Numbered from the stretch's first letter, positions 43,486 through 53,058 are shown. The stretch: DNA of 64,000 bases from Mucilaginibacter daejeonensis (GCF_020783335.1 NZ_CP086068.1:3658001-3722000), one strand, 5' to 3'. Notes: a model not told the origin generated them from the sequence alone. A program made the numbers and translations.

Positions 43486-46260
43486 ATGAATAAACTTTAC
43501 TTGTTATTTTTCTTCTTTATTGGTTTACCATTGCTGGGTTTGGCTCAACGAGCTTCAGAGGGTCCTATCAGTGTTCATTTTGAGCAGGCCGGGGTCAACC
43601 AATTCGTGACCGAGCTGGAAGCTAAAACGGGCTACCGTTTCTTTTACGATGCCAGCAAGTTCGATAGCTTACGGGTAACGCTTCACCTGGAGCGGGCCAT
43701 GCTGAGCACAGTGCTTGATTCAGCTTTCAAAGGAACTAAGTACCATTTTGCCATCACTGCGCAAAAGCAGGTACTGCTTACTAAAGACATCGCTATCCTC
43801 ACTCAACTTGCATCTGGGTATTACAACGACGCCCCGACCAACGCTACCCGGCCTACTACAACGGCCGCACCTGATTATACCTCCGCACTTGCTGAAAAAA
43901 AGGTGATCGAGGCCACGTCAGAGAATAAGACCTACGAGATAGGCGTGCGCAGCAATAACATCAGAAGCGGGAAAGTGACCCTTGCTGGCTATGTACGCGA
44001 TGTAAAAAGCGGCGAACCGGTGATCGGTGCCAGCATTTACCTCCCAGCCACCAAGACCGGCGTGGTGACCGACCAGTTCGGTTATTATTCGCTCACGTTG
44101 GAACGCGGTCCCCACACCTTCCTGGTACGTGGCTTAGGTATGCGTGACACGCGCAGGCAGGTGGTACTTTACACCGACGGCAAGCTCAACATTGATATGC
44201 AGGAGCAGGTGACCTCACTTAAGGAAGTGAGAATATCGGCCGAAAAGATCGCCAACGTACGTAGCGTGGAGATGGGTGTGAACAAAGTGGATATCGTAAG
44301 CATTAAACAAGTTCCCGCCGTATTTGGCGAAGCCGATGTGCTGCGGGTAGTCCTGACCCTTCCCGGCGTACAAACCGTTGGTGAGGCCAGTACCGGCTTT
44401 AACGTACGTGGTGGCTCGGCCGACCAGAACCTGATCTTACTTAACGACGCAACGATCTATAATCCGTCACACTTTTTCGGTTTCTTCTCGGCGTTCGACC
44501 CAGACATCGTGAAGGACATCGAATTGTACAAAAGCAGCATTCCTGAAAAGTTCGGCGGACGTTTGTCCTCTATTTTGGATGTGAACAATCGCGAGGGTAA
44601 CAAAAAGAAATTTACCGGATCGGCCGGTATAGGCTTGCTTACCAGCCGCTTTAATATAGAGGGGCCTATCGATTCTAACCGTACCTCATTCATCTTCGGT
44701 GGGCGTACCACTTATGCTAATTGGTTGCTTGATCTGCTGCCTGCTCAATACAAGAACAGCCGTGCTAACTTTTACGATCTTAGCTTGAACCTGAGCCACC
44801 GCATCAACGAAAAGAACGACCTTTATTTCAGTGGATATTACAGCAACGACGGTTTCAGGCTGAACAGCGATACCTCTTATAATTATGGCAACCGTAACTT
44901 CTCGTTAAAGTGGAAGCATAATTTCAATAACAAGCTTTATAGTGTGGTTTCAGGTGGATACGACCGCTACCAGTATGGCGTGAGCAGTACCGTGAACCCG
45001 GTGAATGCTTACAAGTTCGCATTCAATATCAACCAGATCAACTTCAAAAGCGACTTTAGCTATTTCATCAACCCTAAGCATACGCTATCATTTGGCTTAA
45101 ATGCGATCCATTACAAGCTGAATCCGGGCAGCAACGTACCGGTAGGTTCACAGTCGTTGACGGTCGCAGAAACGGTACCTGCCGAACAAGCCTTGGAAAG
45201 CGCCTTATACCTGGGCGATAAGTACAACATCACCAACGCACTGACCGTGAATTTCGGTCTGCGTTACTCGATCTTCAATTACTTAGGTCCACAAACAGTG
45301 AACAATTATGCACCGGGCCTGCCACGTACCACAGTGAACCTGCTTGACAGCACCACTTATGGCAGCGGCAAGTTCATCAAGACCTATGGCGGTCCTGAGA
45401 TCAGGTTATCGGCACGGTATATCATTACTGATAACTTCTCTATCAAGGCCGGTTACAATACGCTGCGCCAATACATCCACTTGCTATCGAACACTACGGC
45501 CATATCGCCTACTGATGTTTGGAAGCTGAGCGACCCGAACATCAAACCGCAATTTGGCGATCAGGTATCGTTCGGTATCTACAAGAACTTCAAATCGAAT
45601 ACCGTGGAGACGTCGGTTGAGGTATATTACAAGCGTCTGAAGAACTATCTGGATTACCGGAGCGGTGCCACCCTGGTGCTGAATCAAAATATCGAGACCG
45701 ATGTATTATCGACCCGTGGAAAGGCCTATGGCGTGGAGTTCCTGGTGAAAAAGAACGCAGGTAAGCTGAACGGTTGGATGAGTTACACCTATTCGCGCAC
45801 CTTCCTGAAACAGGATGACCCCAACGCGGGCGAGCTGATCAATGGTGGCGCTTACTATCCGGCAAATTATGATAAGCCCCACGCTTTCAACCTGATCGGT
45901 AATTATCGTTTTACGCACCGTTACAGCTTCTCGCTAAATACCGTTTACAGTACCGGCAGGCCGCTTACGCTGCCGATCGGCCGCTTCTATTACGCTGGCG
46001 GCGAGCGGGTGGTGTATTCTGACCGTAATCAATACCGTATCTCCGATATCTTCCGTATGGACGTTTCGGTGATCCTGGAAGGTAACCACCGCCTAAAACA
46101 ACGTTTCCATAACTCATGGACCTTTGGAGTGTATAACCTGACCGGCCGTAACAACGCCTATTCAACTTATTTCAGCCAGGAACAAGGCCGTATCAACGGT
46201 TATACCCTGTCTATTTTTGCCAACCCGATACCATTCGTCAACTATAACATAAGGTTTTAA
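43486..46260 (+). CDS. TonB-dependent receptor with N-terminal STN and carboxypeptidase-regulatory-like domains
   Basis: 924 residues. Signal peptide ends LGLAQ. Residues about 28-105 are an STN (secretin/TonB N-terminal) domain: FVTELEAKTGYRFFYDASKF. Residues about 165-245 are a carboxypeptidase-regulatory-like domain, LAGYVRDVKSGEPVIGASIYL. The plug has FNVRGGSADQNLILLNDATIY, then a 22-strand barrel ends in NPIPFVNYNIRF. It imports an unknown substrate across the outer membrane with energy from TonB-ExbBD. An STN usually means sigma/anti-sigma signalling, but no FecIR-like pair is near. It is followed at 3 bp by a DUF4249 gene, a common pairing in this phylum. Confidence 0.92.
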   Translation: MNKLYLLFFFFIGLPLLGLAQRASEGPISVHFEQAGVNQFVTELEAKTGYRFFYDASKFDSLRVTLHLERAMLSTVLDSAFKGTKYHFAITAQKQVLLTKDIAILTQLASGYYNDAPTNATRPTTTAAPDYTSALAEKKVIEATSENKTYEIGVRSNNIRSGKVTLAGYVRDVKSGEPVIGASIYLPATKTGVVTDQFGYYSLTLERGPHTFLVRGLGMRDTRRQVVLYTDGKLNIDMQEQVTSLKEVRISAEKIANVRSVEMGVNKVDIVSIKQVPAVFGEADVLRVVLTLPGVQTVGEASTGFNVRGGSADQNLILLNDATIYNPSHFFGFFSAFDPDIVKDIELYKSSIPEKFGGRLSSILDVNNREGNKKKFTGSAGIGLLTSRFNIEGPIDSNRTSFIFGGRTTYANWLLDLLPAQYKNSRANFYDLSLNLSHRINEKNDLYFSGYYSNDGFRLNSDTSYNYGNRNFSLKWKHNFNNKLYSVVSGGYDRYQYGVSSTVNPVNAYKFAFNINQINFKSDFSYFINPKHTLSFGLNAIHYKLNPGSNVPVGSQSLTVAETVPAEQALESALYLGDKYNITNALTVNFGLRYSIFNYLGPQTVNNYAPGLPRTTVNLLDSTTYGSGKFIKTYGGPEIRLSARYIITDNFSIKAGYNTLRQYIHLLSNTTAISPTDVWKLSDPNIKPQFGDQVSFGIYKNFKSNTVETSVEVYYKRLKNYLDYRSGATLVLNQNIETDVLSTRGKAYGVEFLVKKNAGKLNGWMSYTYSRTFLKQDDPNAGELINGGAYYPANYDKPHAFNLIGNYRFTHRYSFSLNTVYSTGRPLTLPIGRFYYAGGERVVYSDRNQYRISDIFRMDVSVILEGNHRLKQRFHNSWTFGVYNLTGRNNAYSTYFSQEQGRINGYTLSIFANPIPFVNYNIRF

Positions 46261-46263
46261 AAG

Positions 46264-47430
46264 ATGAAACGCACACAGATCATTTACTTACTTGTGGCGA
46301 TCGCCATGGTGACCATCACCTGTAAGGAGACCTATACGCCACCCGATACCAACATCAATACCAACTGGCTGGTGGTGGAAGGCAACATCAATACCGGGAA
46401 CGACTCTACCATCATTAAACTGAGCCGGACGGTCAAGCTAACCGCATCAACAGCGATCAAGCCTGAGTTGAACGCCACGCTGACCATCGAGAGCAATACC
46501 AACAACAATTACACGCTTACGCAAAAAGGTAACGGCGTGTACTATACCGTGCCATTAGCACTTGACCCGAATAAACAATACCGGTTGCGTATACGCACCA
46601 GTGATAACAAGCAATACCTGTCAGACTATGTGGTACCAAAAGTGACCCCAGCCATTGATGAAGTGACCTGGAAGGCCGATGATGCCAGCCTGAAGATATA
46701 TAATAACACCCATGATGCAACAGGCAAAGCCCGTTACTACAAGTGGGATTTCAGCGAGACCTATCAGTTCATTTCTGCAGTATCGTCAAGCTGGAAGTCG
46801 GACGGCAAGCAGATCGTGGCACGTAACTTTCCGGCAGATGATATCACCACTTGCTGGAAGACCGTGGAGTCGACCACCATCGGCCTCGGCTCATCAGTGA
46901 AGCTGACCCAGGATGTGATCAAGGACAACCTGCTCACCACCGTACCATCGTCGGAAGAAAAGGTAAGTTACAAGTACAGCATCCTGGTCAAACAATATGC
47001 GCTTAACAAAGATGCCTTTGAGTTTTGGGAGCGCCTGAAAAAGAACACCGAGCAGTTAGGATCCATATTTGATGCGCAACCATCCATGCTGCAAAGTAAT
47101 ATCCATAATGTGACCACTCCTACCGAGCCGGTGATCGGTTACCTATCGGCATGTAACGTGACCACTAAGCGGATATTCGTTAGCGCATCTGAGCTGCCTT
47201 CCATCTACAGCAGGCCACGTTATAGCTGTCCTTTAGATACGTTCTATTTCCGCAACCCCAATACGAGGGCCAATGATGTGACCGACATCCTGATACCGAA
47301 ATTCGCTATACCTGCGGCAGAATACACACACCCGGAAACAGGTGCCGTGATCGGCTACACCGGTCAACGTGGTAACTGCATCGACTGTACTTTAAGAGGA
47401 TCCAACAAACGACCTGCATTTTGGCAATGA
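46264..47430 (+). CDS. DUF4249 family lipoprotein
   Basis: 388 residues. A short signal ends in a lipobox-like VTITC, with Cys near residue 20. The sequence WLVVEGNINTGNDSTIIKLSRTV (contiguous) is the opening of DUF4249, and YRLRIRTSDNKQYLSDYVVPK follows. Eight cysteines in the C-terminal part (NCIDCTL near the end) may form disulfides. DUF4249 proteins are predicted surface or periplasmic lipoproteins encoded directly downstream of TonB receptors; they may capture substrate as SusD does, but this has not been shown to my knowledge. Its stop overlaps the start of the next gene (ATGA). Confidence 0.85.
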   Translation: MKRTQIIYLLVAIAMVTITCKETYTPPDTNINTNWLVVEGNINTGNDSTIIKLSRTVKLTASTAIKPELNATLTIESNTNNNYTLTQKGNGVYYTVPLALDPNKQYRLRIRTSDNKQYLSDYVVPKVTPAIDEVTWKADDASLKIYNNTHDATGKARYYKWDFSETYQFISAVSSSWKSDGKQIVARNFPADDITTCWKTVESTTIGLGSSVKLTQDVIKDNLLTTVPSSEEKVSYKYSILVKQYALNKDAFEFWERLKKNTEQLGSIFDAQPSMLQSNIHNVTTPTEPVIGYLSACNVTTKRIFVSASELPSIYSRPRYSCPLDTFYFRNPNTRANDVTDILIPKFAIPAAEYTHPETGAVIGYTGQRGNCIDCTLRGSNKRPAFWQ

Positions 47431-49814
47431 TCAACTACATGACAAGCAACTTCAAGCTAAACCTCTTCGCGTTGGCCACGTTGGCGGCAGGTATCGTTCT
47501 TAACCCGGAAGCACGTGCGCAAAACCTCAGCTCGTTACAAAACAGCTTTAACGCCTACCAACGCGCGGCCGTTACCGAAAAGATATACGTACATACTAAC
47601 AAAGAGCTTTACCTCACAGGTGAAGTACTTTGGTTCAAGTTGTATAACGTTGATGGCGATAGCAACCGCCCGCTGAACCTGAGCAAAGTTGCCTACATTG
47701 AGATACTGAACGCCGAGAACGTTCCGGTTTTGCAGACCAAGGTAGCACTGAAGGAAGGTCGTGGCAGCGGATCACTGTTCATGCCAGCTTCGATCAACAC
47801 CGGCAACTATCATTTAAGGGCCTACACGGCCTGGATGAAGAACTTTTCGCCCGACTACTTTTTTGAAAAGCCCCTATCGATAGTGAACGCCCAGCGGTCG
47901 CCCGAGGTAGCTGCGGCGAGCAAAGCTGCGGGATATGATGTACAATTGTTCCCGGAGGGTGGCCATTTGGTGACCGGACTTGCCTCTAAATTAGCGTTTA
48001 AAGTGACCGGTGCTGATGGTGTTGGACCGAACACCTTCAGAGGTGCCATCATTGATCAAAAGAACGATACAGTGGCCCGCTTTGCCCCTCAGCGCTTTGG
48101 AATGGGCAACTTGATGTTCACACCCCAGGCGGGCAACACTTACAGGGCTGTGATCAAAGTGGCCAAGCAAAACATCATCAAACCCATACCGGCAGTAGAT
48201 GAGCGTGGATACGTGATGCAGGTAGCCGATCGCGGTCAAAGCTGGGAAGTGACCGTTAAGACCTCAGGTACCACCGATAATAACCTTTTCCTGTTGGCCC
48301 ATACGCGGCAAAGCCTTAAGCAGGCAACTCAAATGGGGCTGAATAACGGCGCAGCCACCTTCACGATCAGCAAAGATAAGCTGGGCGAAGGCGTAAGCAA
48401 CATCACCCTATTCAACAGCGCAATGAAGCCGGTGTGCGAGCGCCTAGTATTCAAAATGCCTACCCAACGCTTAACGATCAGTGCCGGCACCGACGCTGCA
48501 AGTTACAGCACCCGTCAAAAGGTGTCGCTTGCCATCACCGCTAAGGATGAGGCGCAAAAGCCCCGCACCTCTGATCTTTCGGTATCTGTGTACCGCACCG
48601 ATGCCTTACAAATGCCTGCAAAGCAGCATATCTTAAGTTACCTATGGCTAACCTCTGAGCTAAAAGGTAACATCGAAGACCCTGCCTATTATTTTGAGAA
48701 TGGCAGCCAGGCATCGGAAGCTTTAGACAACCTGTTGCTCACCCAGGGCTGGCGCCGTTTTGAGTGGGACAAGGTCATGACCGGCAAGCCCGAGATCCGG
48801 TTCATGCCTGAATACACCGGCCATATCATCAATGGAAAGTTAGTGGACCTGAACGGTCAGCCTGCCCCAAATATCAACGCCTATCTATCCATACCGGGCA
48901 ATCGAGTGCAGTTATTCTCCTCAAAGAGCGATTCGTTAGGAAGGCTGTTCTTCAACACCAAAGACCTTTACGGTGCTGGCGAGGTAGTGCTCCAAACCGA
49001 CTACAACTATGACAGCACCTATCGGGTACAACTGCTCGACCCTTTTGCAGAGCGTGCATCGGCAACTATGCTGCCCAACTTCAGCCTAAACCCTGATACC
49101 CGTGCCGCATTGGAGAACAACAGCATAGGCATGCAGGCGCAAAACATTTACTGGGCGCCTAAGCTGCGCGAGTTTTACAACCCAATGGTGGATAGCGCTG
49201 CCTTTTATGGCAAGCCTAACAAAATCTACTTCCTTGATGCTTACGTAAGGTTCACCTCTATCGAGGAGGTGTTCAGAGAATACACCTCGTGGCTGTTCGT
49301 GACCAAAAGCCGGGGCAAGTTCAAGGTAAAGATGTTCAACGAAAAGAAGCTGCTGGACGGCAATCCTTTGGTGATGTACAACGGCATACCGTTCTTTGAT
49401 ATGAACCGCGCGTTCGCTATCGACCCGCTCAAAGTAAAGCGCCTTGAGGTAGTGAACTCTAAATACTTTTATGGCAGTGCAGGATATGACGGCATCCTGA
49501 GCATGACAGGTTACAAGGATGACATGGCCGGTGTAGAGATCGACCCAAGGGCAGTTATCTTGGACTATGAAGGTCTGCAACTGGAGCGTAAGTTCTACTC
49601 GCCGGTGTACGATACCGAGCAGCAACGCAACAGCCGAATGCCCGACCTGCGTAACGCCCTATACTGGCAGCCCGACGCCTTTACCGATCAAGCAGGCAAA
49701 CACGTGGCTTCCTTTTATACCTCTGATCAGCCCGGTAGATATGTAGGTGTGGTACAGGGTATGACGGCCACTGGCCAGTGCGGTAGCCAGGTGTTCAACT
49801 TTGAAGTGAAGTGA
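47427..49814 (+). CDS. MG2/carboxypeptidase-regulatory protein with a TonB-plug-like C-terminal region
   Basis: 795 residues from ATG 47427, which overlaps the DUF4249 stop as ATGA; ATG 47439 is also possible. Signal peptide ends ARAQ. Residues about 45-150 are an alpha-2-macroglobulin MG2-like domain (KIYVHTNKELYLTGEVLWFK). Residues near 465-520 resemble a carboxypeptidase-regulatory domain (INGKLVDLNGQPAPNINAYL). Residues about 640-700 look like a TonB plug: PLVMYNGIPFFDMN then IDPLKVKRLEVVNSKYFYG. No beta-barrel follows. Such proteins recur in Bacteroidota beside TonB receptors; the function is unknown. Probably surface-exposed or periplasmic. Confidence 0.8.
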   Translation: MINYMTSNFKLNLFALATLAAGIVLNPEARAQNLSSLQNSFNAYQRAAVTEKIYVHTNKELYLTGEVLWFKLYNVDGDSNRPLNLSKVAYIEILNAENVPVLQTKVALKEGRGSGSLFMPASINTGNYHLRAYTAWMKNFSPDYFFEKPLSIVNAQRSPEVAAASKAAGYDVQLFPEGGHLVTGLASKLAFKVTGADGVGPNTFRGAIIDQKNDTVARFAPQRFGMGNLMFTPQAGNTYRAVIKVAKQNIIKPIPAVDERGYVMQVADRGQSWEVTVKTSGTTDNNLFLLAHTRQSLKQATQMGLNNGAATFTISKDKLGEGVSNITLFNSAMKPVCERLVFKMPTQRLTISAGTDAASYSTRQKVSLAITAKDEAQKPRTSDLSVSVYRTDALQMPAKQHILSYLWLTSELKGNIEDPAYYFENGSQASEALDNLLLTQGWRRFEWDKVMTGKPEIRFMPEYTGHIINGKLVDLNGQPAPNINAYLSIPGNRVQLFSSKSDSLGRLFFNTKDLYGAGEVVLQTDYNYDSTYRVQLLDPFAERASATMLPNFSLNPDTRAALENNSIGMQAQNIYWAPKLREFYNPMVDSAAFYGKPNKIYFLDAYVRFTSIEEVFREYTSWLFVTKSRGKFKVKMFNEKKLLDGNPLVMYNGIPFFDMNRAFAIDPLKVKRLEVVNSKYFYGSAGYDGILSMTGYKDDMAGVEIDPRAVILDYEGLQLERKFYSPVYDTEQQRNSRMPDLRNALYWQPDAFTDQAGKHVASFYTSDQPGRYVGVVQGMTATGQCGSQVFNFEVK

Positions 49815-49864
49815 TCAGGCTGATGGCAATGCAAATTATGACCGTGCGTTAAAGGGTGTATTTA

Positions 49865-49872
49865 TATATTTG
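49865..49872 (+). promoter_or_regulatory. -7 promoter box of the Dabb gene
   Basis: TATATTTG is an exact consensus box; the predicted start near 49876 gives an 11-nt leader before ATG 49887. No TTG at 19-nt spacing. Confidence 0.5.
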
Positions 49873-49886
49873 AAAAAATATTGATC

Positions 49887-50183
49887 ATGATAGCACACCA
49901 CGTACTTTTTTGGCTTAAAGCCGACACTACCGACGAGCAAAAGAAAGCGTTCCGCGCCAGCCTGGAGACCCTTCAGGGTGTTGAGGTGGTACGCACCATA
50001 CACATTGGCACCCCGGCCCCTATCGAGCGCGCCGTGGTAGATACCACTTACACCTTCAGCTTGCTTTTGACCTTTGATGACCTCGACGCTCACAACGTTT
50101 ACCAGGTTCACCCGTTGCACCAGGCCTTCCTTGACGAGTTCAGGGTATACTTTGATAAAGTAGTGATCTACGACGCCCAATAA
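49887..50183 (+). CDS. Dabb (stress-responsive alpha/beta-barrel) domain protein
   Basis: 98 residues starting MIAHHVLFWLK. The pattern HHVLFWLK, then YTFSLLLTFDDLDAHNVYQVHPLHQAF, matches the Dabb domain (PF07876), a dimeric ferredoxin-like fold. The His-rich QVHPLHQAF is its most conserved piece. A TTG at 49881 would add two residues. Members are small cytoplasmic proteins; some are plant stress proteins or polyketide cyclases, bacterial roles are unknown. It has its own -7 box and terminator, so it is a single-gene unit. Confidence 0.82.
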   Translation: MIAHHVLFWLKADTTDEQKKAFRASLETLQGVEVVRTIHIGTPAPIERAVVDTTYTFSLLLTFDDLDAHNVYQVHPLHQAFLDEFRVYFDKVVIYDAQ

Positions 50184-50198
50184 GCGCTTTACCCCCGC

Positions 50199-50239
50199 AT
50201 AAAAAAGGGATTGCTCAGCAGAGACCATCCCTTTTTTAT
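50199..50239 (+). terminator. Intrinsic terminator of the Dabb gene
   Basis: A 13-bp stem (50199-50211 with 50227-50239), with a run of six T in the 3' arm and A in the 5' arm. Confidence 0.82.
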
Positions 50240-50263
50240 TATCACATTGTTCGAACACAAAAA

Positions 50264-50291
50264 AAGCCGGACCTTTTGCAAGGTCCGGCTT
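50264..50291 (-). terminator. Intrinsic terminator of the Hc1-like histone gene
   Basis: A perfect 12-bp stem AAGCCGGACCTT (50264-50275) with 50280-50291 and a 4-nt loop. On the minus strand it is followed by a T run (A at 50259-50265 on the plus strand). Confidence 0.85.
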
Positions 50292-50315
50292 GATCTTTTA
50301 GAATAATATAAGCTA

Positions 50316-50495
50316 TTATTTCTCTTTGTTCTTTAAGGTAGTTACCTCTTCGCGTACTTCTTGAGCAAGAGCTTTCAGTTGTTGCATGGCGTTACGCACA
50401 CGTGTACCGGCAGCTTTGTTGCCTTTCTCAAAAAACGCGGTGAAATCAGCCTCGCTTGCCGCGATCACTTCTTTCAGTTGGTTGAATTTTTCCAT
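50316..50495 (-). CDS. Histone H1-like (Hc1-type) DNA-binding protein, 59 residues
   Basis: Read directly from the minus strand: 59 residues beginning MEKFNQLKEVIAASEADF, then KGNKAAGTRVRNAMQQL, and ending LKNKEK. This matches the small Hc1-like protein found in Bacteroidota, an abundant lysine/arginine-rich protein thought to bind DNA. It is composed of two amphipathic helices with basic faces. The gene has a -7 box 25-30 nt upstream and a strong terminator, both unusual for a spurious ORF. It lies between the Dabb terminator and the GH2 gene. Confidence 0.85.
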   Translation of the reverse strand: MEKFNQLKEVIAASEADFTAFFEKGNKAAGTRVRNAMQQLKALAQEVREEVTTLKNKEK

Positions 50496-50524
50496 TAGAT
50501 GTGAAATTATTTAGTTAAAGCCCG

Positions 50525-50532
50525 CAAATGTA
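50525..50532 (-). promoter_or_regulatory. -7 promoter box of the Hc1-like gene
   Basis: On the minus strand TACATTTG, an exact TAnnTTTG box; a start near 50521 gives a leader of about 25 nt. It overlaps the downstream edge of the GH2 gene region. Confidence 0.5.
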
Positions 50533-50537
50533 ACTTT

Positions 50538-53039
50538 TTATTTGGCAGTTGACGAATGCGTATCGATAGTGATCACTCCTGCTTTCAAACCTTTGGCCGA
50601 AGCTTTCAGTTGGATCTTGCCTGGCTTCTCGCTGCTTTGCACGATCGGCACCATCATACCACTGAATGCGTTCATCATTGGTTTTTGGAATGATTGCAGG
50701 TTGGTAGCATCGCCATTAGCTACAGCCTTAAAGCTACCAGCACCAGTAACCTCAAAGTTGATCAGGTTATTGGCATCAGGGCAAAGGTTGCCATTAGCAT
50801 CTACCACGCTCACGTCAACATAGGCCAGGTCCTTACCATCAGCGGTGATCGAGTTGCGGTCGGCCTTCATCACGATGTGGTGTGGCTTGCCTGCGGTCTT
50901 CACCTCTTTTTCGGCTACAGCCTTACCGCTAGCATCATAAGCCACGATCTTCAGGGTACCTGGTTCGTACTTCACATCCTTCCACATCAGGCGGTAGCGC
51001 GTTTGGTTGTTGGTATTGTTCTTGGTTTGTTTACCCATGCTTTTACCGTTGATGAACAGCTCAGCCGTTGGATAATTGGTGTAGCAGAACACCGGGGTCA
51101 CCTGACCTTCGCGGCCTGGCCAGGTCCAGTGTGGCAGCACGTGTAAGGTCTGCTGTGTTGGGTTCCACTTGGCGCGGTACAGGTAAAAACGATCTTTAGG
51201 TAAGCCAGCCAGATCCACTATACCAAAGTAAGAACTGTGCGATGGCCATTTGGTATCATAAGGCGTTGGCTCGCCCAGGTAATCAAAACCGGTCCATACG
51301 AACTCACCGATCACGAATGGCAAATCGTCCTGCTTCGCAAATTCGTCATCAGGTACCTGCGACCAAGGACAGGCCTCGAAATCGTAAGATGAGCTTTGGT
51401 TATCCGGGTATTGTTTCTCTTTGTAGAACTCGACCGGGAACTTGTAGATACCTCTTGAGCTTACGGTAGAAGCTGTTTCGGTACCCAGTAAGAATCCCTG
51501 TGGCAATCTGTCGTTAGCTTTGTCGTAAAAGGCTGGTTTATAATTAAATCCAGCAATATCCAATACCGAGGCAAAATTATTGTTCAGCGCCGCGTCCAGG
51601 CGGTCCATACCAGCAGTTACCGGGCGGGTAGGGTCCTCGCGATGGCAAATGTCCTGCAGCATCTTGGCGATCTTGTTACCGCCTTTAGCGCTCTGATCTG
51701 GCACCTCGTTACCAATGCTCCACATGATCACACTTGGGTGGTTACGATCGCGGTGGATCATGTTCACGATATCCTTTTCCGCCCACTGATCGAACAGGTG
51801 GCTGTAGCCATTCTTTACCTTAGGGGTCTTCCACTCGTCAAATGATTCTACCATCATCATGAAGCCCATCTCATCGCAAAGCTGCACCAGCTCAGGAGCA
51901 GGCATGTTGTGCGAGGTACGGATGGCATCGCAACCCATATCTTTCAAAATGGTCAGTTGCCTGCGTAGGGCAGCAACATTGATAGCCGCACCCAACGGAC
52001 CCAGATCATGGTGATTACATACACCCTTGAACTTGCGTACCTGATCGTTCAAAAAGAAACCCTTACCTGCTTCGATACGGATCGAACGGATACCGAATTT
52101 GGTGGTGTATTCATCTACTAATTTGTCGTTGTCATACACGCGTGATACAGCGGTATACAGAACAGGTGTCTCAGGCGACCATAATTTTGGCGACCTAACA
52201 ATGGCTTGCTGGCTAAAGGTCTGCTGATCGGTGGCGGCCAGTGTGCTCGAAGTTTCCGATACTTTTTGACCTTGCTGATCCAGTACCTCAGTAACTAATT
52301 TCAACGGTTTGAAAGTATTGCCCGGAAGGCTCACCTGGGTTTGAATAGCCACTTTAGCAAATTCCTTATTGATCACCGGGGTGGTGATGTAAGTACCCCA
52401 AACCGGGATGTGTGCAGCGTTGGTAACCTGCAAGTGCACATTACGGTACAAACCAGCACCTGGGTACCAGCGCGACGCTTCAGGCAAATTCTCTAAACGT
52501 ACGGCCAGTACGTTATTGCCACCCGCGATCAGTTTATCGGTCACGTCAAAATAGAACGAGTTATAACCATAAGGCCATGCGCCAACCTCTTTACCGTTCA
52601 CGAAAACTTTGGCGTTGCTCATGGCGCCATCAAATATCAATGATGCCCTTTTACCATTGGCAAAGGCAGGCGCTTTGAACTTCAGCCTGTACCAACCAAT
52701 GCCAATGAATGGCAAACCACCAGTACGGCCTGACTTTACAGAAGCCTCTTTTTCTCCGTTCTGCTCGATCTTAACCTCTTGCTTATCGTTGTTACCATCG
52801 AACGGTCCGGTGATCGCCCAGTCATGAGGGATGGTCACATGTTCCCATTTGCTGTCATTATAGGTTGGCGATACAGCTTCCTGGCGTTCGCCTTTGCTAA
52901 AGGCCCAACCTTTGTCTAACAGGTACTCAGTTCGAGTTTGCGCACAAAGAGCATTGGAGATGATGGCAGCACAGAACACACCACCGATCCTCACTAATTT
53001 CGTCGTGATACTTAACGGCATAAAAAAATTGTTGATCAT
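50538..53039 (-). CDS. Glycoside hydrolase family 2 beta-galactosidase-like enzyme with DUF4982
   Basis: 833 residues if ATG 53039 is used; ATG 53021 is equally good and both precede a signal peptide ending ALCAQ. Order: sugar-binding domain (GKGWAF-type start, IPHDWAITGPFDG), immunoglobulin-like domain, TIM barrel with IRTSHNMPAPELVQLCDEMGF, acid/base Glu in WSIGNEVPDQS, and a likely nucleophile Glu in GTETASTVSSRGIY. Then FVWTGFDYLGEPTPYD, DUF4982 and an Ig/invasin-like domain. It should release terminal beta-galactose in the periplasm. It sits 19 bp after the AraC regulator gene. Confidence 0.88.
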   Translation of the reverse strand: MINNFFMPLSITTKLVRIGGVFCAAIISNALCAQTRTEYLLDKGWAFSKGERQEAVSPTYNDSKWEHVTIPHDWAITGPFDGNNDKQEVKIEQNGEKEASVKSGRTGGLPFIGIGWYRLKFKAPAFANGKRASLIFDGAMSNAKVFVNGKEVGAWPYGYNSFYFDVTDKLIAGGNNVLAVRLENLPEASRWYPGAGLYRNVHLQVTNAAHIPVWGTYITTPVINKEFAKVAIQTQVSLPGNTFKPLKLVTEVLDQQGQKVSETSSTLAATDQQTFSQQAIVRSPKLWSPETPVLYTAVSRVYDNDKLVDEYTTKFGIRSIRIEAGKGFFLNDQVRKFKGVCNHHDLGPLGAAINVAALRRQLTILKDMGCDAIRTSHNMPAPELVQLCDEMGFMMMVESFDEWKTPKVKNGYSHLFDQWAEKDIVNMIHRDRNHPSVIMWSIGNEVPDQSAKGGNKIAKMLQDICHREDPTRPVTAGMDRLDAALNNNFASVLDIAGFNYKPAFYDKANDRLPQGFLLGTETASTVSSRGIYKFPVEFYKEKQYPDNQSSSYDFEACPWSQVPDDEFAKQDDLPFVIGEFVWTGFDYLGEPTPYDTKWPSHSSYFGIVDLAGLPKDRFYLYRAKWNPTQQTLHVLPHWTWPGREGQVTPVFCYTNYPTAELFINGKSMGKQTKNNTNNQTRYRLMWKDVKYEPGTLKIVAYDASGKAVAEKEVKTAGKPHHIVMKADRNSITADGKDLAYVDVSVVDANGNLCPDANNLINFEVTGAGSFKAVANGDATNLQSFQKPMMNAFSGMMVPIVQSSEKPGKIQLKASAKGLKAGVITIDTHSSTAK

Positions 53040-53058
53040 TTGACACCAATGATACGCA

